Below are positions 16,767 to 26,833 of a stretch of 64,000 bases of DNA, piece by piece (the first letter of the stretch is position 1; every line of letters begins with the position of its first letter). Below the pieces are notes generated by a model. That model saw nothing but the letters and a program-made list of their open reading frames with translations, did not search any database and had not been told where the DNA came from. The DNA lies in assembly GCA_030145845.1 (NCBI GenBank), contig JAIXHJ010000003.1, forward strand, positions 1 through 64,000, written 5' to 3'. This stretch comes from Pseudomonadota bacterium. Lineage in GTDB: Bacteria; Pseudomonadota; Gammaproteobacteria; Pseudomonadales; Oceanobacteraceae. The position numbers were made by a program, and so were the translations under genes.

Positions 16767-18341
16767 TCAGTTACCGGCGGCTTTCACCGTTCTGGTACGC
16801 AGTGTTGCAAGGCTCTGGCTGCTGACCATACACAGGTTTTTGAAGGTGATGTATTCGGCATTGGAGAGCGCGTCCTGCTGCTCACCGGCAAAGGCCATGG
16901 CAATACCGATGGGGCTGGCACCGGCATCAATCGACATCATCATCGTCTGCTGTGGCAGGCGGGCGGCCATGTCGGCCGGCAGCTGTGACAGAAAGCGTTC
17001 ACGGTTGTCCGGCGTCAGCAGCACACTGGCCTGTTTTTCCAGCAGCCGGGTAAACAGGCTGGTCTGGCGCAGGTCGATACTGAAGCGGCGCATCGGGGAC
17101 TGTTCGCTCATGCCCTCGGCATACACGACCTTAAGCAGGGTTTTGTCTTTATTCAGCAGTGCCACGCAGGCGGACGGCATGCCGATGCCTTCGGTCATGC
17201 CGCGCAGCATGCCACGCATCAGATAGTGCCAGTCACCGAAGCTGTCCGGCCGCTCACGCAGCTGGGCAAGCAGGTTCTTCATATAGCGTTCGTCGCTGTG
17301 GCGTTGCGGGTCGGCAATCTGCGGTCGCCCGGCGGGCTGACTGAGCGGATCGTCAGTGGTGGCGTTATCGGGGGCAATCCATGGGTAGGGTTCATACGCA
17401 GGGTTCGGGCTGAGCAGCAGGTGCAGGCCGGTACCCAGACTGCTGTGCTGCTGCTGGCTGGTCTGAACCTGAATCTGGCGGATCTGGGCTCCGGTCTGGA
17501 ACGGCGGCCGGCCGAGCCAGTGGCTGACCAGCATCAGCCAGCGGCCGCAGCGGTGATGCTGTGGCGCAATGTGCAGATGCCACGCCATCTGGCCGGCCAT
17601 CAGACAGATCATGGCCGGATCCTGGCAGAGGTGCAGCAAGGGCCGCTGATTATCCAGATCGCGGGGGTCGTGGCGGCGCAGGGTCTGCCACTGGGCGGCG
17701 TCGGGCAGGTGGCTGACGGCATACATGTCCTGTGCCATGACCGGCAGCTGCAGTTCGCGGAACAGCAGCGCCCATTGTTTATCGGCTTTGCCGAACACCC
17801 GCTCTGCGGCGGTTTTCAGATCCACATGCCGGGTCAGCAGATGCATCCAGTTGGCGGCGGCCGGCCAGTTCAGCAGCCAGGGCCACAGCGGTGCCTGGCT
17901 GAGCATGGTGCTCCAGCGCGCATAGCTGACCGAAGGCCGGCCCTTGATCTGTGCCCAGCTGGCCGCCAGATTGCCGGCAAACTGAGCGGTGAGCAGTGCC
18001 CGCCGGTAGGCGATCTGCTGCGGGTCATCGGTTGTGCTTTCCACCACCGGCAGCTGTTTCACCAGTCTGACCAGATCCTGCATCCCCAGCAGGGACAGGC
18101 AGCTGGCGGCCCCGGAGATCTGCGCCACTGACTCCGGCCGCTGGCGGGCGGCGAGCAGCAGCAGGTTCAGGCACATGGCCGGGTCCCGTTCAATGGAGGG
18201 TGCCAGCTCGTCAAAGCTGACGCGCTGGCTCTGCATTTTGCTGCGGATGCGCTGCCGGGTTTCTTCCAGAATGGGGAAGACAGTGGTTGCCCGTACCGTT
18301 TTCCACAGATCCGCCGGCGGCTTTATCGATAAATAGGTCAT
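16767..18341 (-). CDS. HDOD-domain signalling protein
   Basis: 524 residues. Residues about 15-230 form an HDOD domain: FPILEETRQRIRSKM, CLNLLLLAARQ and LLGMQDLVRLVKQLP are the usual landmarks of this metal-free HD relative. The C-terminal part (residues about 350-520) looks GAF-like, with SACVALLNKDKTLLKVVYAEG. HDOD proteins are regulatory adaptors in signalling and motility in many gammaproteobacteria. Here the gene sits divergently beside motA, which fits such a role without proving it. Confidence 0.75.
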   Translation of the reverse strand: MTYLSIKPPADLWKTVRATTVFPILEETRQRIRSKMQSQRVSFDELAPSIERDPAMCLNLLLLAARQRPESVAQISGAASCLSLLGMQDLVRLVKQLPVVESTTDDPQQIAYRRALLTAQFAGNLAASWAQIKGRPSVSYARWSTMLSQAPLWPWLLNWPAAANWMHLLTRHVDLKTAAERVFGKADKQWALLFRELQLPVMAQDMYAVSHLPDAAQWQTLRRHDPRDLDNQRPLLHLCQDPAMICLMAGQMAWHLHIAPQHHRCGRWLMLVSHWLGRPPFQTGAQIRQIQVQTSQQQHSSLGTGLHLLLSPNPAYEPYPWIAPDNATTDDPLSQPAGRPQIADPQRHSDERYMKNLLAQLRERPDSFGDWHYLMRGMLRGMTEGIGMPSACVALLNKDKTLLKVVYAEGMSEQSPMRRFSIDLRQTSLFTRLLEKQASVLLTPDNRERFLSQLPADMAARLPQQTMMMSIDAGASPIGIAMAFAGEQQDALSNAEYITFKNLCMVSSQSLATLRTRTVKAAGN

Positions 18342-18434
18342 GTGCTGGTTTGTGTAACCGTCGTTTGTAGCCTTTACTTAACTATAGTCTTTAATCATTC
18401 CTTCGGGAGAAGTTGCGCCAGGGACCTTTAGCGA

Positions 18435-19286
18435 ATGCTGTTCTTTATCGGACTTATTATTGTCTTTGGCAGTGTGCTGTTCGGCTATGTGATGTCGCAC
18501 GGCAATCTGCTGGCCTTATGGCAGCCGTTTGAAATTCTGATTATCTGCGGGGCTGCATTCGGTGCGTTTTTGCTCGGGAATCCATGGCATGTGGTGGTGC
18601 ACTGCTTCCGGATGACGCCGCAGATTATTATGGGCAGCAAGGTCAACAAAGCCATGTATATGGATGTGCTGGGGCTGATCTACGACATTCTTAACAAGGC
18701 ACGCCGGGAAGGCATTATGGCGATTGAGGCCGACGTTGAGAGTCCGGCCTCCAGTGCGCTGTTCTCGCGTTATCCGGCCATTCAGGCGAATGAAGAGCTG
18801 GCCCATTTTATTGCCGATTATTTCCGTATCATCGCCGCCGGCAACCTGACCTCGTATGAGCTGGAGGCGCTGATGGATCAGGAAATTGATGCCCGCCTGC
18901 ACGAACTGGAGCTGCCGGCCAATGCGGTCAGTAAGGTGGCCGATGGTCTGCCCGGTTTCGGTATTGTGGCGGCGGTACTGGGTATTGTGATTACGATGGG
19001 GGCGATTGACGGTGAAATTGCCGAAATCGGTGCCCATGTCGCGGCCGCGCTGGTCGGTACCTTCAGCGGGGTGTTCCTGGCCTATGGTGTGGTGGCGCCG
19101 GTGAGTGCGGTCATGCGTCATCTGGCGGAAGAAGAAATCAAACTGTATGAGGCATCCAAGTCCTGCATTATTGCGTCACTGAACGGCCTGCCACCGCAGC
19201 TGGCGGTTGAGTTCGGGCGTAAATCCCTGTTCACCCATGGACGACCCAGCTTTACCGAAGTGGAAAGCAAGGTCCGCAGCCGCTGA
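18435..19286 (+). CDS. motA: Flagellar motor stator protein MotA
   Basis: 283 residues, four membrane helices with the large cytoplasmic loop between helices 2 and 3. It starts MLFFIGLIIVFGSVLFGYVM. Helices 3 and 4 are GFGIVAAVLGIVITMGAI and HVAAALVGTFSGVFLAYGVV, holding the family's conserved prolines and the LVGTFLG-like motif. Together with MotB it forms the ion-conducting stator that drives flagellar rotation. Its stop overlaps the motB start (TGATG), so the two are coupled. It belongs to the long MotA type of Escherichia and Pseudomonas rather than the shorter PomA type. Confidence 0.93.
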   Translation: MLFFIGLIIVFGSVLFGYVMSHGNLLALWQPFEILIICGAAFGAFLLGNPWHVVVHCFRMTPQIIMGSKVNKAMYMDVLGLIYDILNKARREGIMAIEADVESPASSALFSRYPAIQANEELAHFIADYFRIIAAGNLTSYELEALMDQEIDARLHELELPANAVSKVADGLPGFGIVAAVLGIVITMGAIDGEIAEIGAHVAAALVGTFSGVFLAYGVVAPVSAVMRHLAEEEIKLYEASKSCIIASLNGLPPQLAVEFGRKSLFTHGRPSFTEVESKVRSR

Positions 19287-20308
19287 TGGAAAACTTAGGC
19301 CCGCACCAGAATATTATTATCCGCCGCTCGAAAAAGGGCCGGCATGAGGAGCATGGTGGTGCGTGGAAAGTCGCCATGGCGGATTTCGCCCTGGCGATGA
19401 TGGCACTGTTTCTGGTGCTGTGGGTGATCAATTCATCCAATGAACAGCAGCGCGCAGCTATTTCCGGTTATTTCCAGGACCCCAAAGCGTTCGAAGACGG
19501 TAATAAAGTGCCGTCGAAATATGTGATTGATCTCGGTGGCTCTCCGTCAGAAGCAGACAATATTGCGGAGTCGGAAGTTCTGGATCCGGAAAAAATTCTG
19601 CAGGCGGAAGAAATTGAAAGCATGGCGGAGGCCATCGAGCGCCACCGCATGGAAAAAATGAAGCAGCTGATCGAACAGCGGATTGATGCCAGCCCGACCC
19701 TGAGCCCGTTCAAGAATCAGCTGCTGCTGGATATCACCACCGAAGGTCTGCGGCTGCAGATTGTTGATCAGACCAAGCGGCCGATGTTCGATGCCGGCAG
19801 TGCTCATCTGAAATATTATTCAGAAGATATTCTCTGGGAGCTGGCGCCTATGCTGGCCACCATGGATCATCGTCTGTCGATTGTCGGTCATACCGATGCG
19901 TCGCGTATGGGCGGCGTCCGTGATGAGGATGACGCCAACTGGAGTCTGTCGGCGATGCGGGCCGATGCCGCCCGGCGGGCACTGATGGAAGCCGGGGTGG
20001 ATAAAACCCAGGTGGCGGAAGTGATCGGTATGGGGGATACCGCGCCGCTGAAACCGGACGATCCTTACGCGGAAGTGAACCGCCGTATTTCCATCACCCT
20101 GCTGAACAAAGAATCCGAGGAGAGCGTGCGCGACCGTTCCGGTGGTGACCCTCAGGTTGAGTTTATCAACGACGGTGAAGCCGCCACGGATGAGCGTAAG
20201 CCGGTGATCAATCAGGCCGGTTCGCTGCTGGAAAAACTGCGTAAGGAACGTGAAGCGCGGGATAACAGCTACGATAACCCGCCAAACCGCGAAGAGGTTT
20301 TCTGGTAA
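19286..20308 (+). CDS. motB: Flagellar motor stator protein MotB
   Basis: 340 residues. One N-terminal membrane helix carries the ion-coupling aspartate (MADFALAMMALFLVLWVINSS). A plug region follows, then a C-terminal OmpA-like peptidoglycan-binding domain with LSIVGHTDASR and the EVNRRISITLL motif. The N-terminal positively charged segment contains RRSKKGRHEEHGG. It anchors the stator to the cell wall. The reading frame starts within the motA stop codon. Confidence 0.93.
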   Translation: MENLGPHQNIIIRRSKKGRHEEHGGAWKVAMADFALAMMALFLVLWVINSSNEQQRAAISGYFQDPKAFEDGNKVPSKYVIDLGGSPSEADNIAESEVLDPEKILQAEEIESMAEAIERHRMEKMKQLIEQRIDASPTLSPFKNQLLLDITTEGLRLQIVDQTKRPMFDAGSAHLKYYSEDILWELAPMLATMDHRLSIVGHTDASRMGGVRDEDDANWSLSAMRADAARRALMEAGVDKTQVAEVIGMGDTAPLKPDDPYAEVNRRISITLLNKESEESVRDRSGGDPQVEFINDGEAATDERKPVINQAGSLLEKLRKEREARDNSYDNPPNREEVFW

Positions 20309-20314
20309 GCGGTT

Positions 20315-21346
20315 TCAGAGATCAGTCAGGGTCTGCAGAATACGCTGATAACTGGCGAAGCGCTGTGGCCGGATTTCTCCTTTTTTCAGGGCGGCGCGGA
20401 TAGCGCAGCCGGGCTCCTGATCGTGACGGCAGTCGCGGAAGCGGCAGTAGCCGGCCAGCGGCCGCAGTTCGCGGAAACCGTACAGCACGTCATCCTCCGA
20501 CATATGCCAGAGTCCGAATTCACGGATTCCCGGTGAGTCGATCAGATCGCCACCGGCGGGAAAGTGATAGAGACGGGCGGTGGTGGTGGTGTGTTTGCCT
20601 TTGCGCGTGTTTTCCGACAGTGCACCGACCTTCAGTTCCTCATCCGGCAGCAGTGTACTGATCAGTGAAGACTTACCCACCCCGGACTGGCCGACAAACA
20701 CACTGATGCGGCCGTTAAGGAATTCCTTCAGTTCATTCAGGCTGGATTCATCTTTGCTGCATACCCGCAGGGTGCGGTAACCCAGTGCCTCGTAGCCGGC
20801 CAGCAGGCTGGCAAAACGCGGGCGGCTGTTTTCATTCAGCAGGTCGGTTTTGTTGAGCAGGATAATGGGTTCGATATGGCAGTTTTCTGCTGCCACCAGG
20901 TAACGGTCAATCAGGTTGGCGTGTGCTTCCGGTTCCGGCGCTATCACCAGCACGATAAAGTCGATATTGGCCGCGACCGGCTTGATCTCGTTGTAGGGAT
21001 TGGGGCGTGACAGTTCGGAACTGCGTGGCAATACGGTTTCCACCACGCCGCTGTGCACGCCGTTGGTTTCCGGTCCGGGGCGGAATACCACCTGATCACC
21101 GGTCACCAGCGAGCCCAGGTTGGCGCGCAGATAGCAGCGGTAGCGCTGACCACTGTCGTGCAGGGCTTCCACTTCCACCTGGGTGCCGAAATGGGCAATC
21201 ACCCGGCCTTCGCTTTCCTCGCCCAGTTCACCGGCAGCCAGCTGGCCGGAAATCCCGGCTTCCTTTTGACGGGCGCGCTGGGCTTTCTCCTGCTGGATTT
21301 TCTCTACCCGCCAGGCCTGACGGCGGTTCAGTTTGCGTTTGCTCAT
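20315..21346 (-). CDS. rsgA: Ribosome small-subunit biogenesis GTPase RsgA
   Basis: 343 residues from the ATG at 21346; longer readings are rejected because family members start MSKRKLNRRQAWR and the frame upstream overlaps the divergent orn gene. It is a circularly permuted GTPase: an OB-fold first, then G4 (LLNKTDLL), G1 (GQSGVGKSSLIS) and G3 (DSPGIREF). A C-terminal zinc site holds the cysteines and histidine of CRFRDCRHDQEPGC. It helps mature the 30S subunit. It is divergent from orn and convergent with motB, whose stop is 6 bases away. Confidence 0.95.
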   Translation of the reverse strand: MSKRKLNRRQAWRVEKIQQEKAQRARQKEAGISGQLAAGELGEESEGRVIAHFGTQVEVEALHDSGQRYRCYLRANLGSLVTGDQVVFRPGPETNGVHSGVVETVLPRSSELSRPNPYNEIKPVAANIDFIVLVIAPEPEAHANLIDRYLVAAENCHIEPIILLNKTDLLNENSRPRFASLLAGYEALGYRTLRVCSKDESSLNELKEFLNGRISVFVGQSGVGKSSLISTLLPDEELKVGALSENTRKGKHTTTTARLYHFPAGGDLIDSPGIREFGLWHMSEDDVLYGFRELRPLAGYCRFRDCRHDQEPGCAIRAALKKGEIRPQRFASYQRILQTLTDL

Positions 21347-21442
21347 ACCGGTTTCACTGCTTACAGATGGCGCTATTCTCCGTGTTGGCTGCCCGGGGCG
21401 CAAGTTGGTAGACTGCAGCCATCCATCTGTGAGTGAGTAGTT

Positions 21443-21985
21443 ATGAGTCAGAGTGACAATCTGGTGTGGATGGACCTGGAAATGACAGGTCTGGATCCCG
21501 AACACGACGTTATCATCGAAATCGCCACCATCGTGACCGACAGCGATCTGAATGTGATCGCGGAAGGCCCGGTGATCGCAGTCAGTCAGCCGGATGTTCT
21601 GCTGGATGCCATGGATGAGTGGAACACCAAAACCCATGGCAATTCCGGCCTGACTGAGCGGGTGCGTAACAGTACCGTCAATGCCCGCGCGGCCGAACTG
21701 CAGACGCTGGAGTTCCTGCGCCAGCATGTGAAGGAAGGTACCTCACCTCTGTGTGGTAACAGTATTCATCAGGACCGCCGTTTTCTGGTGAAATACATGC
21801 CGGAGCTGGAAGCTTATATGCATTACCGTAATGTTGATGTGTCCACACTGAAGGAGCTGGCCAAACGCTGGAAGCCTGAAGTCGTGTCATCGTTCCAGAA
21901 AAAAGGCAGTCATCAGGCACTGGATGATATCCGTGAATCCATTGATGAGATGCTGCATTACCGTCAGCACTTTCTTGCTCTGTGA
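21443..21985 (+). CDS. orn: Oligoribonuclease
   Basis: 180 residues, DEDDh 3'-5' exonuclease that degrades di- and oligoribonucleotides, including the c-di-GMP breakdown product pGpG. Exo motif I is [20 protein letters not shown]. Motif III is the [10 protein letters not shown] stretch, where the catalytic His and Asp lie. It is followed by a strong terminator. The rsgA-orn divergent pair is as in Pseudomonas. Confidence 0.96.
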   Translation: MSQSDNLVWMDLEMTGLDPEHDVIIEIATIVTDSDLNVIAEGPVIAVSQPDVLLDAMDEWNTKTHGNSGLTERVRNSTVNARAAELQTLEFLRQHVKEGTSPLCGNSIHQDRRFLVKYMPELEAYMHYRNVDVSTLKELAKRWKPEVVSSFQKKGSHQALDDIRESIDEMLHYRQHFLAL

Positions 21986-22020
21986 GCTGACACTCAGTCA
22001 TTGGCCGTCGTGAAATATAA

Positions 22021-22048
22021 AGCCCTGTTTTTTAACAGGGCTTTTTTT
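22021..22048 (+). terminator. Rho-independent terminator after orn
   Basis: Perfect nine-base stem AGCCCTGTT (22021-22029) and AACAGGGCT (22034-22042), loop of four T, then a run of T to 22048. Confidence 0.9.
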
Positions 22049-22063
22049 GTTGTACAGAAAGAA

Positions 22064-22077
22064 GGGTTATATAACCC
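22064..22077. repeat. 14-base perfect palindrome
   Basis: GGGTTATATAACCC, a perfect two-fold symmetric sequence just past the orn terminator. It lies at the start of the 0.9 kb region before cyoA. It could be a protein binding site; no regulator is assigned. Confidence 0.4.
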
Positions 22078-22254
22078 GGTTTAATTTCTGATTATTCACC
22101 GGTGCTTTTAATTGCCTGATTTGTCTGCAGTTTTATTAAAAGGGGAGTGGGTTTACATGGCGGGACAGATTGTTGTCTTTTTCTGCGTCATAAAAATAGG
22201 TTAGAATCCGGGCACTCTGCAAATTATCTGTTTCCATAAGCAGAGAATAATAAA

Positions 22255-22286
22255 ATTACTGCATATCTATATTCTTATGCGGTAAT
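22255..22286. promoter_or_regulatory. Inverted repeat in the cyo upstream region
   Basis: ATTACTGCATA (22255-22265) and TATGCGGTAAT (22276-22286) are inverted copies with one mismatch, separated by 10 AT-rich bases. A second imperfect inverted repeat follows: AAACACCGC (22300-22308) with GCGGTGTTT (22329-22337), with inner GACA/TGTC pairs. These could be operators or RNA hairpins in a leader. A-rich AATAATAAAA lies just before the first. Confidence 0.4.
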
Positions 22287-22337
22287 AATAAGCGCAGAAA
22301 AACACCGCCTGACAGAAACTTTTTTGTCGCGGTGTTT

Positions 22338-22703
22338 ATGGGTAAAACCGCTACAACAGGCAAGGTTTTGACGAATACAAAACACGCCGGCAGCAACACT
22401 GCTGTTGGTGACCTCCTCAGTAAATCGGCATTGGCTCTGTCTCTGGTGGCAGCGGCCTGCGTATGCTTTGCTGATATGGTCAGTCTTGCCGATCTGCCTT
22501 ATGCTGAGTTCCGGACTCTGTTAGAGCTGTGTGGCGTGGCGGTTGCCGGCGCACTGCTTTACGGCATTATTTTCTGGTTCTGTTTTTTCCACTGTAAAAA
22601 TTCCTCCGCCGCCGCGCGTGTTTACCGTGCTTCCCGCCGGCGGAATATTTTCATATCTGAAATTCTGGTTTCTGCGCACGGCAGCCGTGCGCCTCCCCTG
22701 TAA
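22338..22703 (+). CDS. Doubtful small membrane protein upstream of cyoA
   Basis: A frame of 121 residues with two hydrophobic helices (ALALSLVAAACVCFADMVSL and GVAVAGALLYGIIFWFCFFH). No ribosome binding site precedes the ATG at 22338; that stretch is instead part of a hairpin. The C-terminal third (SRRRNIFISEILVSAHGSRA) does not look like ordinary protein. Apart from this frame, the 880 bases between the orn terminator and cyoA hold only the inverted repeats described and no other gene that I can support. Confidence 0.3.
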   Translation: MGKTATTGKVLTNTKHAGSNTAVGDLLSKSALALSLVAAACVCFADMVSLADLPYAEFRTLLELCGVAVAGALLYGIIFWFCFFHCKNSSAAARVYRASRRRNIFISEILVSAHGSRAPPL

Positions 22704-22928
22704 CGCAACGCCGGATCTCATGCAGAATTAAATTCCCGTTTCTGGTCAGCCTGCTGACTGGGTATCTGTATTTCTGCGTCTGCATTCTGCGTTGGTTTCC
22801 CCTGTGGCACGCCGTTATTCCGCACGCCTGCTGTTGAATACCGTGTCTTCCCTGCGGCACATGTCCGCATCTTCTGTGCGCCTGAATTCAGGTGTGCTGG
22901 TATGTATTACGTTTTAAAAGGCTGAGAA

Positions 22929-23897
22929 ATGACAGATAAGAAGGTTTCCCGTGTGATCACGGGGCTTCTCATCAGTGGCGCTGCTCTGCTGTCGGGGTGT
23001 TCCGGTGGTGTGCTTGATCCGAAAGGACAGGTGGGCGTGGATGAGAAAAATCTGATTCTGATTGCTACCGGGCTGATGCTGCTGGTGGTAATACCGGTCA
23101 TTGTGATGACACTGGTATTTGCCTGGAAATACCGGGCTTCGAATAGTGAGGCGGAATATGACCCGAAGTGGTCCCATTCCGGAAAAATTGAGCTGGTGGT
23201 GTGGACGATTCCCATCATTATCGTGGTCATTCTGGGCACCATTACCTGGGCCACCACGCATTCCCTCGACCCGTATCAGCCTCTGGATCACGACAGTGAA
23301 CCGCTGCAGGTGGAAGTGGTCTCCCTCAACTGGAAATGGCTGTTTATTTATCCTGAACAGAATATCGCGACGGTTAACGAACTGGTGATTCCTGCCCACC
23401 GTCAGGTGGCCTTTAAGCTGACGTCTGAGTCGGTGATGAATTCTTTCTTTATTCCTCAGCTGGGCAGCCAGATTTACACCATGGCGGCCATGGCGACCAG
23501 ACTGCATCTGATTGCGGATGAGCCAGGTAGCTACGATGGCTTCTCGGCCAATTACAGCGGTGAGGGTTTCAGTGAAATGAAATTCAAAACCATTGCCATG
23601 GCTGATGAGCAGTCATTTGACGACTGGGTGGCCAGGGTCAAAGAGGCGGATGCGGCGCTGACCGGCAGCGTCTATCAGCAGCTGACGGAACCCAGTGAAG
23701 CGGACCCGGTTGCTTATTATTCATCGGTCAAACCCGGTCTGTTTGATGACATCGTTATGAAGTACATGCGCCATCATGGTCATACACCGCTGACCGACCA
23801 GGGTGATATGCAACCTATGCCGGCCATGCCTGCAGAGCACAGGCACGAAATGCCTGCCCATGATGATGCTGAATTTATGCATGAGGCGGAGGAGTAA
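22929..23897 (+). CDS. cyoA: Cytochrome bo3-type quinol oxidase subunit II
   Basis: 322 residues. A lipoprotein signal peptide ([15 protein letters not shown]) is followed by two membrane helices and a periplasmic cupredoxin domain. The domain lacks the two-Cys CuA site of cytochrome c oxidases, so the electron donor is quinol. [11 protein letters not shown] and [18 protein letters not shown] are typical of CyoA. The tail is rich in His and Met. AAAAGG precedes the ATG. It is the first gene of cyoABCDE. Confidence 0.93.
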   Translation: MTDKKVSRVITGLLISGAALLSGCSGGVLDPKGQVGVDEKNLILIATGLMLLVVIPVIVMTLVFAWKYRASNSEAEYDPKWSHSGKIELVVWTIPIIIVVILGTITWATTHSLDPYQPLDHDSEPLQVEVVSLNWKWLFIYPEQNIATVNELVIPAHRQVAFKLTSESVMNSFFIPQLGSQIYTMAAMATRLHLIADEPGSYDGFSANYSGEGFSEMKFKTIAMADEQSFDDWVARVKEADAALTGSVYQQLTEPSEADPVAYYSSVKPGLFDDIVMKYMRHHGHTPLTDQGDMQPMPAMPAEHRHEMPAHDDAEFMHEAEE

Positions 23898-23901
23898 AGT
23901 T

Positions 23902-25884
23902 ATGTTTGGTAAATTAACACTGGATGCCCTGCCGCTGCATGTGCCGATTGTGATGGGCACACTGGCTGTGGTTGCTGTGCTCGGCCTGGCACTGGTGATT
24001 GCGATTACAAAATACGGCAAGTGGGGCTATCTGTGGCGTGAGTGGATCACCTCGGTTGATCATAAACGCCTGGGAGTTATGTACATTATTCTGGCTCAGG
24101 TCATGATGCTGCGCGGTTTTGCCGATGCCATTATGATGCGCACTCAGCTGGCAGTAGCCACCAACGGCGCAGAAGGTTATTTGCCGCCGGAACACTACGA
24201 TCAGATCTTTACCGCCCACGGCGTGATCATGATTATCTTTATGGCGATGCCATTTATGATCGGTTTGATGAACATCGTACTGCCGCTGCAGATCGGCGCG
24301 CGCGATGTGGCCTTTCCGTTCCTCAATAACCTCAGTTTCTGGCTGGCGGTTGCCGGTGCCCTGCTGGTTAATATTTCTCTGGCAGTGGGCGAATTTGCCA
24401 AGACTGGCTGGGTGGCTTATCCGCCTTTATCCGGCATTAATTACAGTCCGGGCTCCGGGGTGGATTATTACATCTGGGCGCTGCAGATATCCGGGATCGG
24501 TACCACGCTGACCGGCGTGAACTTTATTGCCACCGTGCTGAAAATGCGTGCGCCGGGTATGAAGCTGATGCAGATGCCGATTTTTACCTGGGCCTGTACC
24601 TGGGCGAATATTCTGATTGTTGCGTCGTTCCCGATTCTGACCGGCGCACTGGCGATGCTGACGCTGGACCGCTACCTCGGTTTCCATTTCTTTACCAATG
24701 ACCTTGGCGGTAACGCCATGATGTACATTAACCTGTTCTGGGCCTGGGGCCATCCGGAAGTTTATATTCTGGTGTTACCGGCATTCGGTATTTTCTCCGA
24801 AGTGATTTCCACTTTTTCCGGCAAGCGTCTGTTTGGTTATACCTCGATGGTCGTGGCCAGTGGGGCGATTTCCATTCTGGGCTTTATTGTCTGGCTGCAC
24901 CATTTCTTCACCATGGGCTCCAGTGCCGATGTGAATGCGTTCTTCGGTGTCACCACCATGATTATTGCCGTGCCGACCGGGGTGAAACTATTTAACTGGC
25001 TGTTCACCATGTACAAAGGCCGGGTGCAGTTTAAGCCGCCGGTATTATGGACACTGGGCTTTATGGTGACCTTCACCATCGGTGGTATGACCGGTGTGCT
25101 GTTGTCCGTGCCCGGTGCCGACTATGTGCTGCATAACAGCCTGTTCCTGATTGCGCATTTCCATAACACCATTCTCGGTGGTGCCGTGTTCGGATATATG
25201 GCCGGTTTTGCTTACTGGTTTCCGAAAGCCATGGGTTACAAGCTGGACGAGAAGTGGGGTAAACGCGCTTTCTGGTTCTGGCAGATTGGTTTCTATGTGG
25301 CCTTTATGCCGCTGTATGTGCTGGGCTTCCTGGGTATGACCCGGCGTATGAATCATACCGATAATCCGGACTGGAATATGTGGCTGTACATCGCCTGTGC
25401 CGGTGCTTTCATTATTGGTCTGGGCGTGGTGTCACAACTGATTCAGCTGTATGTCAGCTACCGTGACCGCGAGAAAAACCGCGATGTCACCGGTGATCCC
25501 TGGAATGGCCATACGCTGGAATGGTCGACCATGTCACCGCCGCAGTTTTATAACTTCGCCAAAGATCCTGTGGTCAGCGATATCGATGCCTTTACGGATA
25601 TGAAAGAAAAAGGCACGGCCTATCAGCGTCCGGAAAAATACGAACCGATTCATATGCCATGTAATACCGGTGCCGGTTTCATTATGGGCATGTTGCTGAC
25701 GGTATTCGGTTTCGCTTTTGTCTGGCACATCTGGTGGCTGGTGGTGATTACTCTGCTGGGTACCATCGCCACCTTTATCAAACGCTGCTATGACACGGAT
25801 GTGGATTACTACGTCCAGCCGGATGAAATCGAAAACATTGAAAACGCACATCTGGCTGCGGTTCAGTCAACATTAAAGGCCTGA
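23902..25884 (+). CDS. cyoB: Cytochrome bo3-type quinol oxidase subunit I
   Basis: 660 residues, close to the 663 of E. coli. Haem-copper oxidase core with many membrane helices. CuB and haem ligands are seen in [25 protein letters not shown] and the late [11 protein letters not shown]. It reduces oxygen to water and pumps protons. The ATG at 23902 follows the cyoA stop by 4 bases, with GGAGG just upstream. The longer reading that starts inside cyoA is rejected. Confidence 0.96.
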   Translation: MFGKLTLDALPLHVPIVMGTLAVVAVLGLALVIAITKYGKWGYLWREWITSVDHKRLGVMYIILAQVMMLRGFADAIMMRTQLAVATNGAEGYLPPEHYDQIFTAHGVIMIIFMAMPFMIGLMNIVLPLQIGARDVAFPFLNNLSFWLAVAGALLVNISLAVGEFAKTGWVAYPPLSGINYSPGSGVDYYIWALQISGIGTTLTGVNFIATVLKMRAPGMKLMQMPIFTWACTWANILIVASFPILTGALAMLTLDRYLGFHFFTNDLGGNAMMYINLFWAWGHPEVYILVLPAFGIFSEVISTFSGKRLFGYTSMVVASGAISILGFIVWLHHFFTMGSSADVNAFFGVTTMIIAVPTGVKLFNWLFTMYKGRVQFKPPVLWTLGFMVTFTIGGMTGVLLSVPGADYVLHNSLFLIAHFHNTILGGAVFGYMAGFAYWFPKAMGYKLDEKWGKRAFWFWQIGFYVAFMPLYVLGFLGMTRRMNHTDNPDWNMWLYIACAGAFIIGLGVVSQLIQLYVSYRDREKNRDVTGDPWNGHTLEWSTMSPPQFYNFAKDPVVSDIDAFTDMKEKGTAYQRPEKYEPIHMPCNTGAGFIMGMLLTVFGFAFVWHIWWLVVITLLGTIATFIKRCYDTDVDYYVQPDEIENIENAHLAAVQSTLKA

Positions 25885-25886
25885 TT

Positions 25887-26495
25887 ATGTCGACAAGTGT
25901 GATGAATCACGATGCTCATGGTCATGAGCATCACGACAGCGGAAGCACAACACTGTTTGGTTTCTGGCTGTATCTGATGACAGACTGCCTGTTGTTTGCA
26001 TCTGTCTTTGCAACCTACGCCGTGCTCTTTATGAACACCGCCGGTGGTCCGTCAGGGCATGATATTTTCGAGCTGGATTATGTCCTGATCGAAACCTTTG
26101 CCCTGCTGTTTTCCAGTATCACCTATGGCTTTGCCATGATAGGTGCCCAGCGTGGCAATCAGCGGGCTACGCTGCTGTGGCTGGCGGTGACCTTTGTGCT
26201 CGGGGCTGTCTTTATTGGTATGGAAGTGAATGAATTTTCACATCTGATCCATGAAGGTTTTGGCCCGCAGCGCAGTGCCTTTTTAACCGCATTTTTCTCT
26301 TTGGTAGGCATGCATGGTCTGCACGTCACTGCCGGTCTGATCTGGATGGCAGTACTGATGCTGGAAGTTAAAAAACGCGGGCTTAAACCACGCACGGTTA
26401 CCCGTGTCGGCTGTCTGAGCCTGTTCTGGCACTTCCTGGATGTGGTGTGGATCTGTGTCTTCACTGTGGTTTATCTGATGGGAGCGGTGTCATGA
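25887..26495 (+). CDS. cyoC: Cytochrome bo3-type quinol oxidase subunit III
   Basis: 202 residues with five membrane helices, for example [24 protein letters not shown] and the late [20 protein letters not shown]. The short, five-helix subunit III is that of quinol oxidases. The N-terminus is His-rich ([11 protein letters not shown]). It starts 2 bases after cyoB and overlaps cyoD by ATGA. Confidence 0.94.
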   Translation: MSTSVMNHDAHGHEHHDSGSTTLFGFWLYLMTDCLLFASVFATYAVLFMNTAGGPSGHDIFELDYVLIETFALLFSSITYGFAMIGAQRGNQRATLLWLAVTFVLGAVFIGMEVNEFSHLIHEGFGPQRSAFLTAFFSLVGMHGLHVTAGLIWMAVLMLEVKKRGLKPRTVTRVGCLSLFWHFLDVVWICVFTVVYLMGAVS

Positions 26496-26821
26496 GTCAG
26501 CATGAGCAGGCAAATCACGGCCATGATCATGGCGTAAAACCCTATGTCATCGGCTTTATTCTGGCGGTTATCCTGACGGTCATTCCGTTCTGGCTGGTCA
26601 TGGACGGTGTGCTGAGTAAGGGCGCCACCCTGTGGACCATCGTTATTATGGCGGTGGTGCAGATTGCGGTGCATCTGAAATATTTCCTGCACCTGTCCTT
26701 TACCACAGAAGATGGCCGGCTGAATTCCTTTACCTTCCTGTTTTCCGCACTGATTATCGTGCTGGTGGTCGGCTTGTCGGTATGGATTATCTACGCCTCC
26801 AACGCCATGATGATGGGATAA
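26492..26821 (+). CDS. cyoD: Cytochrome bo3-type quinol oxidase subunit IV
   Basis: 109 residues with three membrane helices and a His-rich N-terminus ([15 protein letters not shown]). [14 protein letters not shown] is the family landmark. The start at 26492 overlaps the cyoC stop. It is needed for assembly of the oxidase. Confidence 0.92.
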   Translation: MSQHEQANHGHDHGVKPYVIGFILAVILTVIPFWLVMDGVLSKGATLWTIVIMAVVQIAVHLKYFLHLSFTTEDGRLNSFTFLFSALIIVLVVGLSVWIIYASNAMMMG

Positions 26822-26833
26822 AAGGTGGTGTCT

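Noticed and set aside
17226..18131. Plus-strand frame of 301 residues opposite the HDOD gene
   Set aside because: Antisense shadow of a GC-rich gene with strong domain evidence on the other strand. Its sequence is rich in Gly, Gln, His and Arg and shows no domain.
22801..22816. TGGCAC in the cyoA upstream region as a sigma-54 promoter
   Set aside because: The -24-like TGGCAC at 22805-22810 is not followed by GC at the required 10-base spacing.
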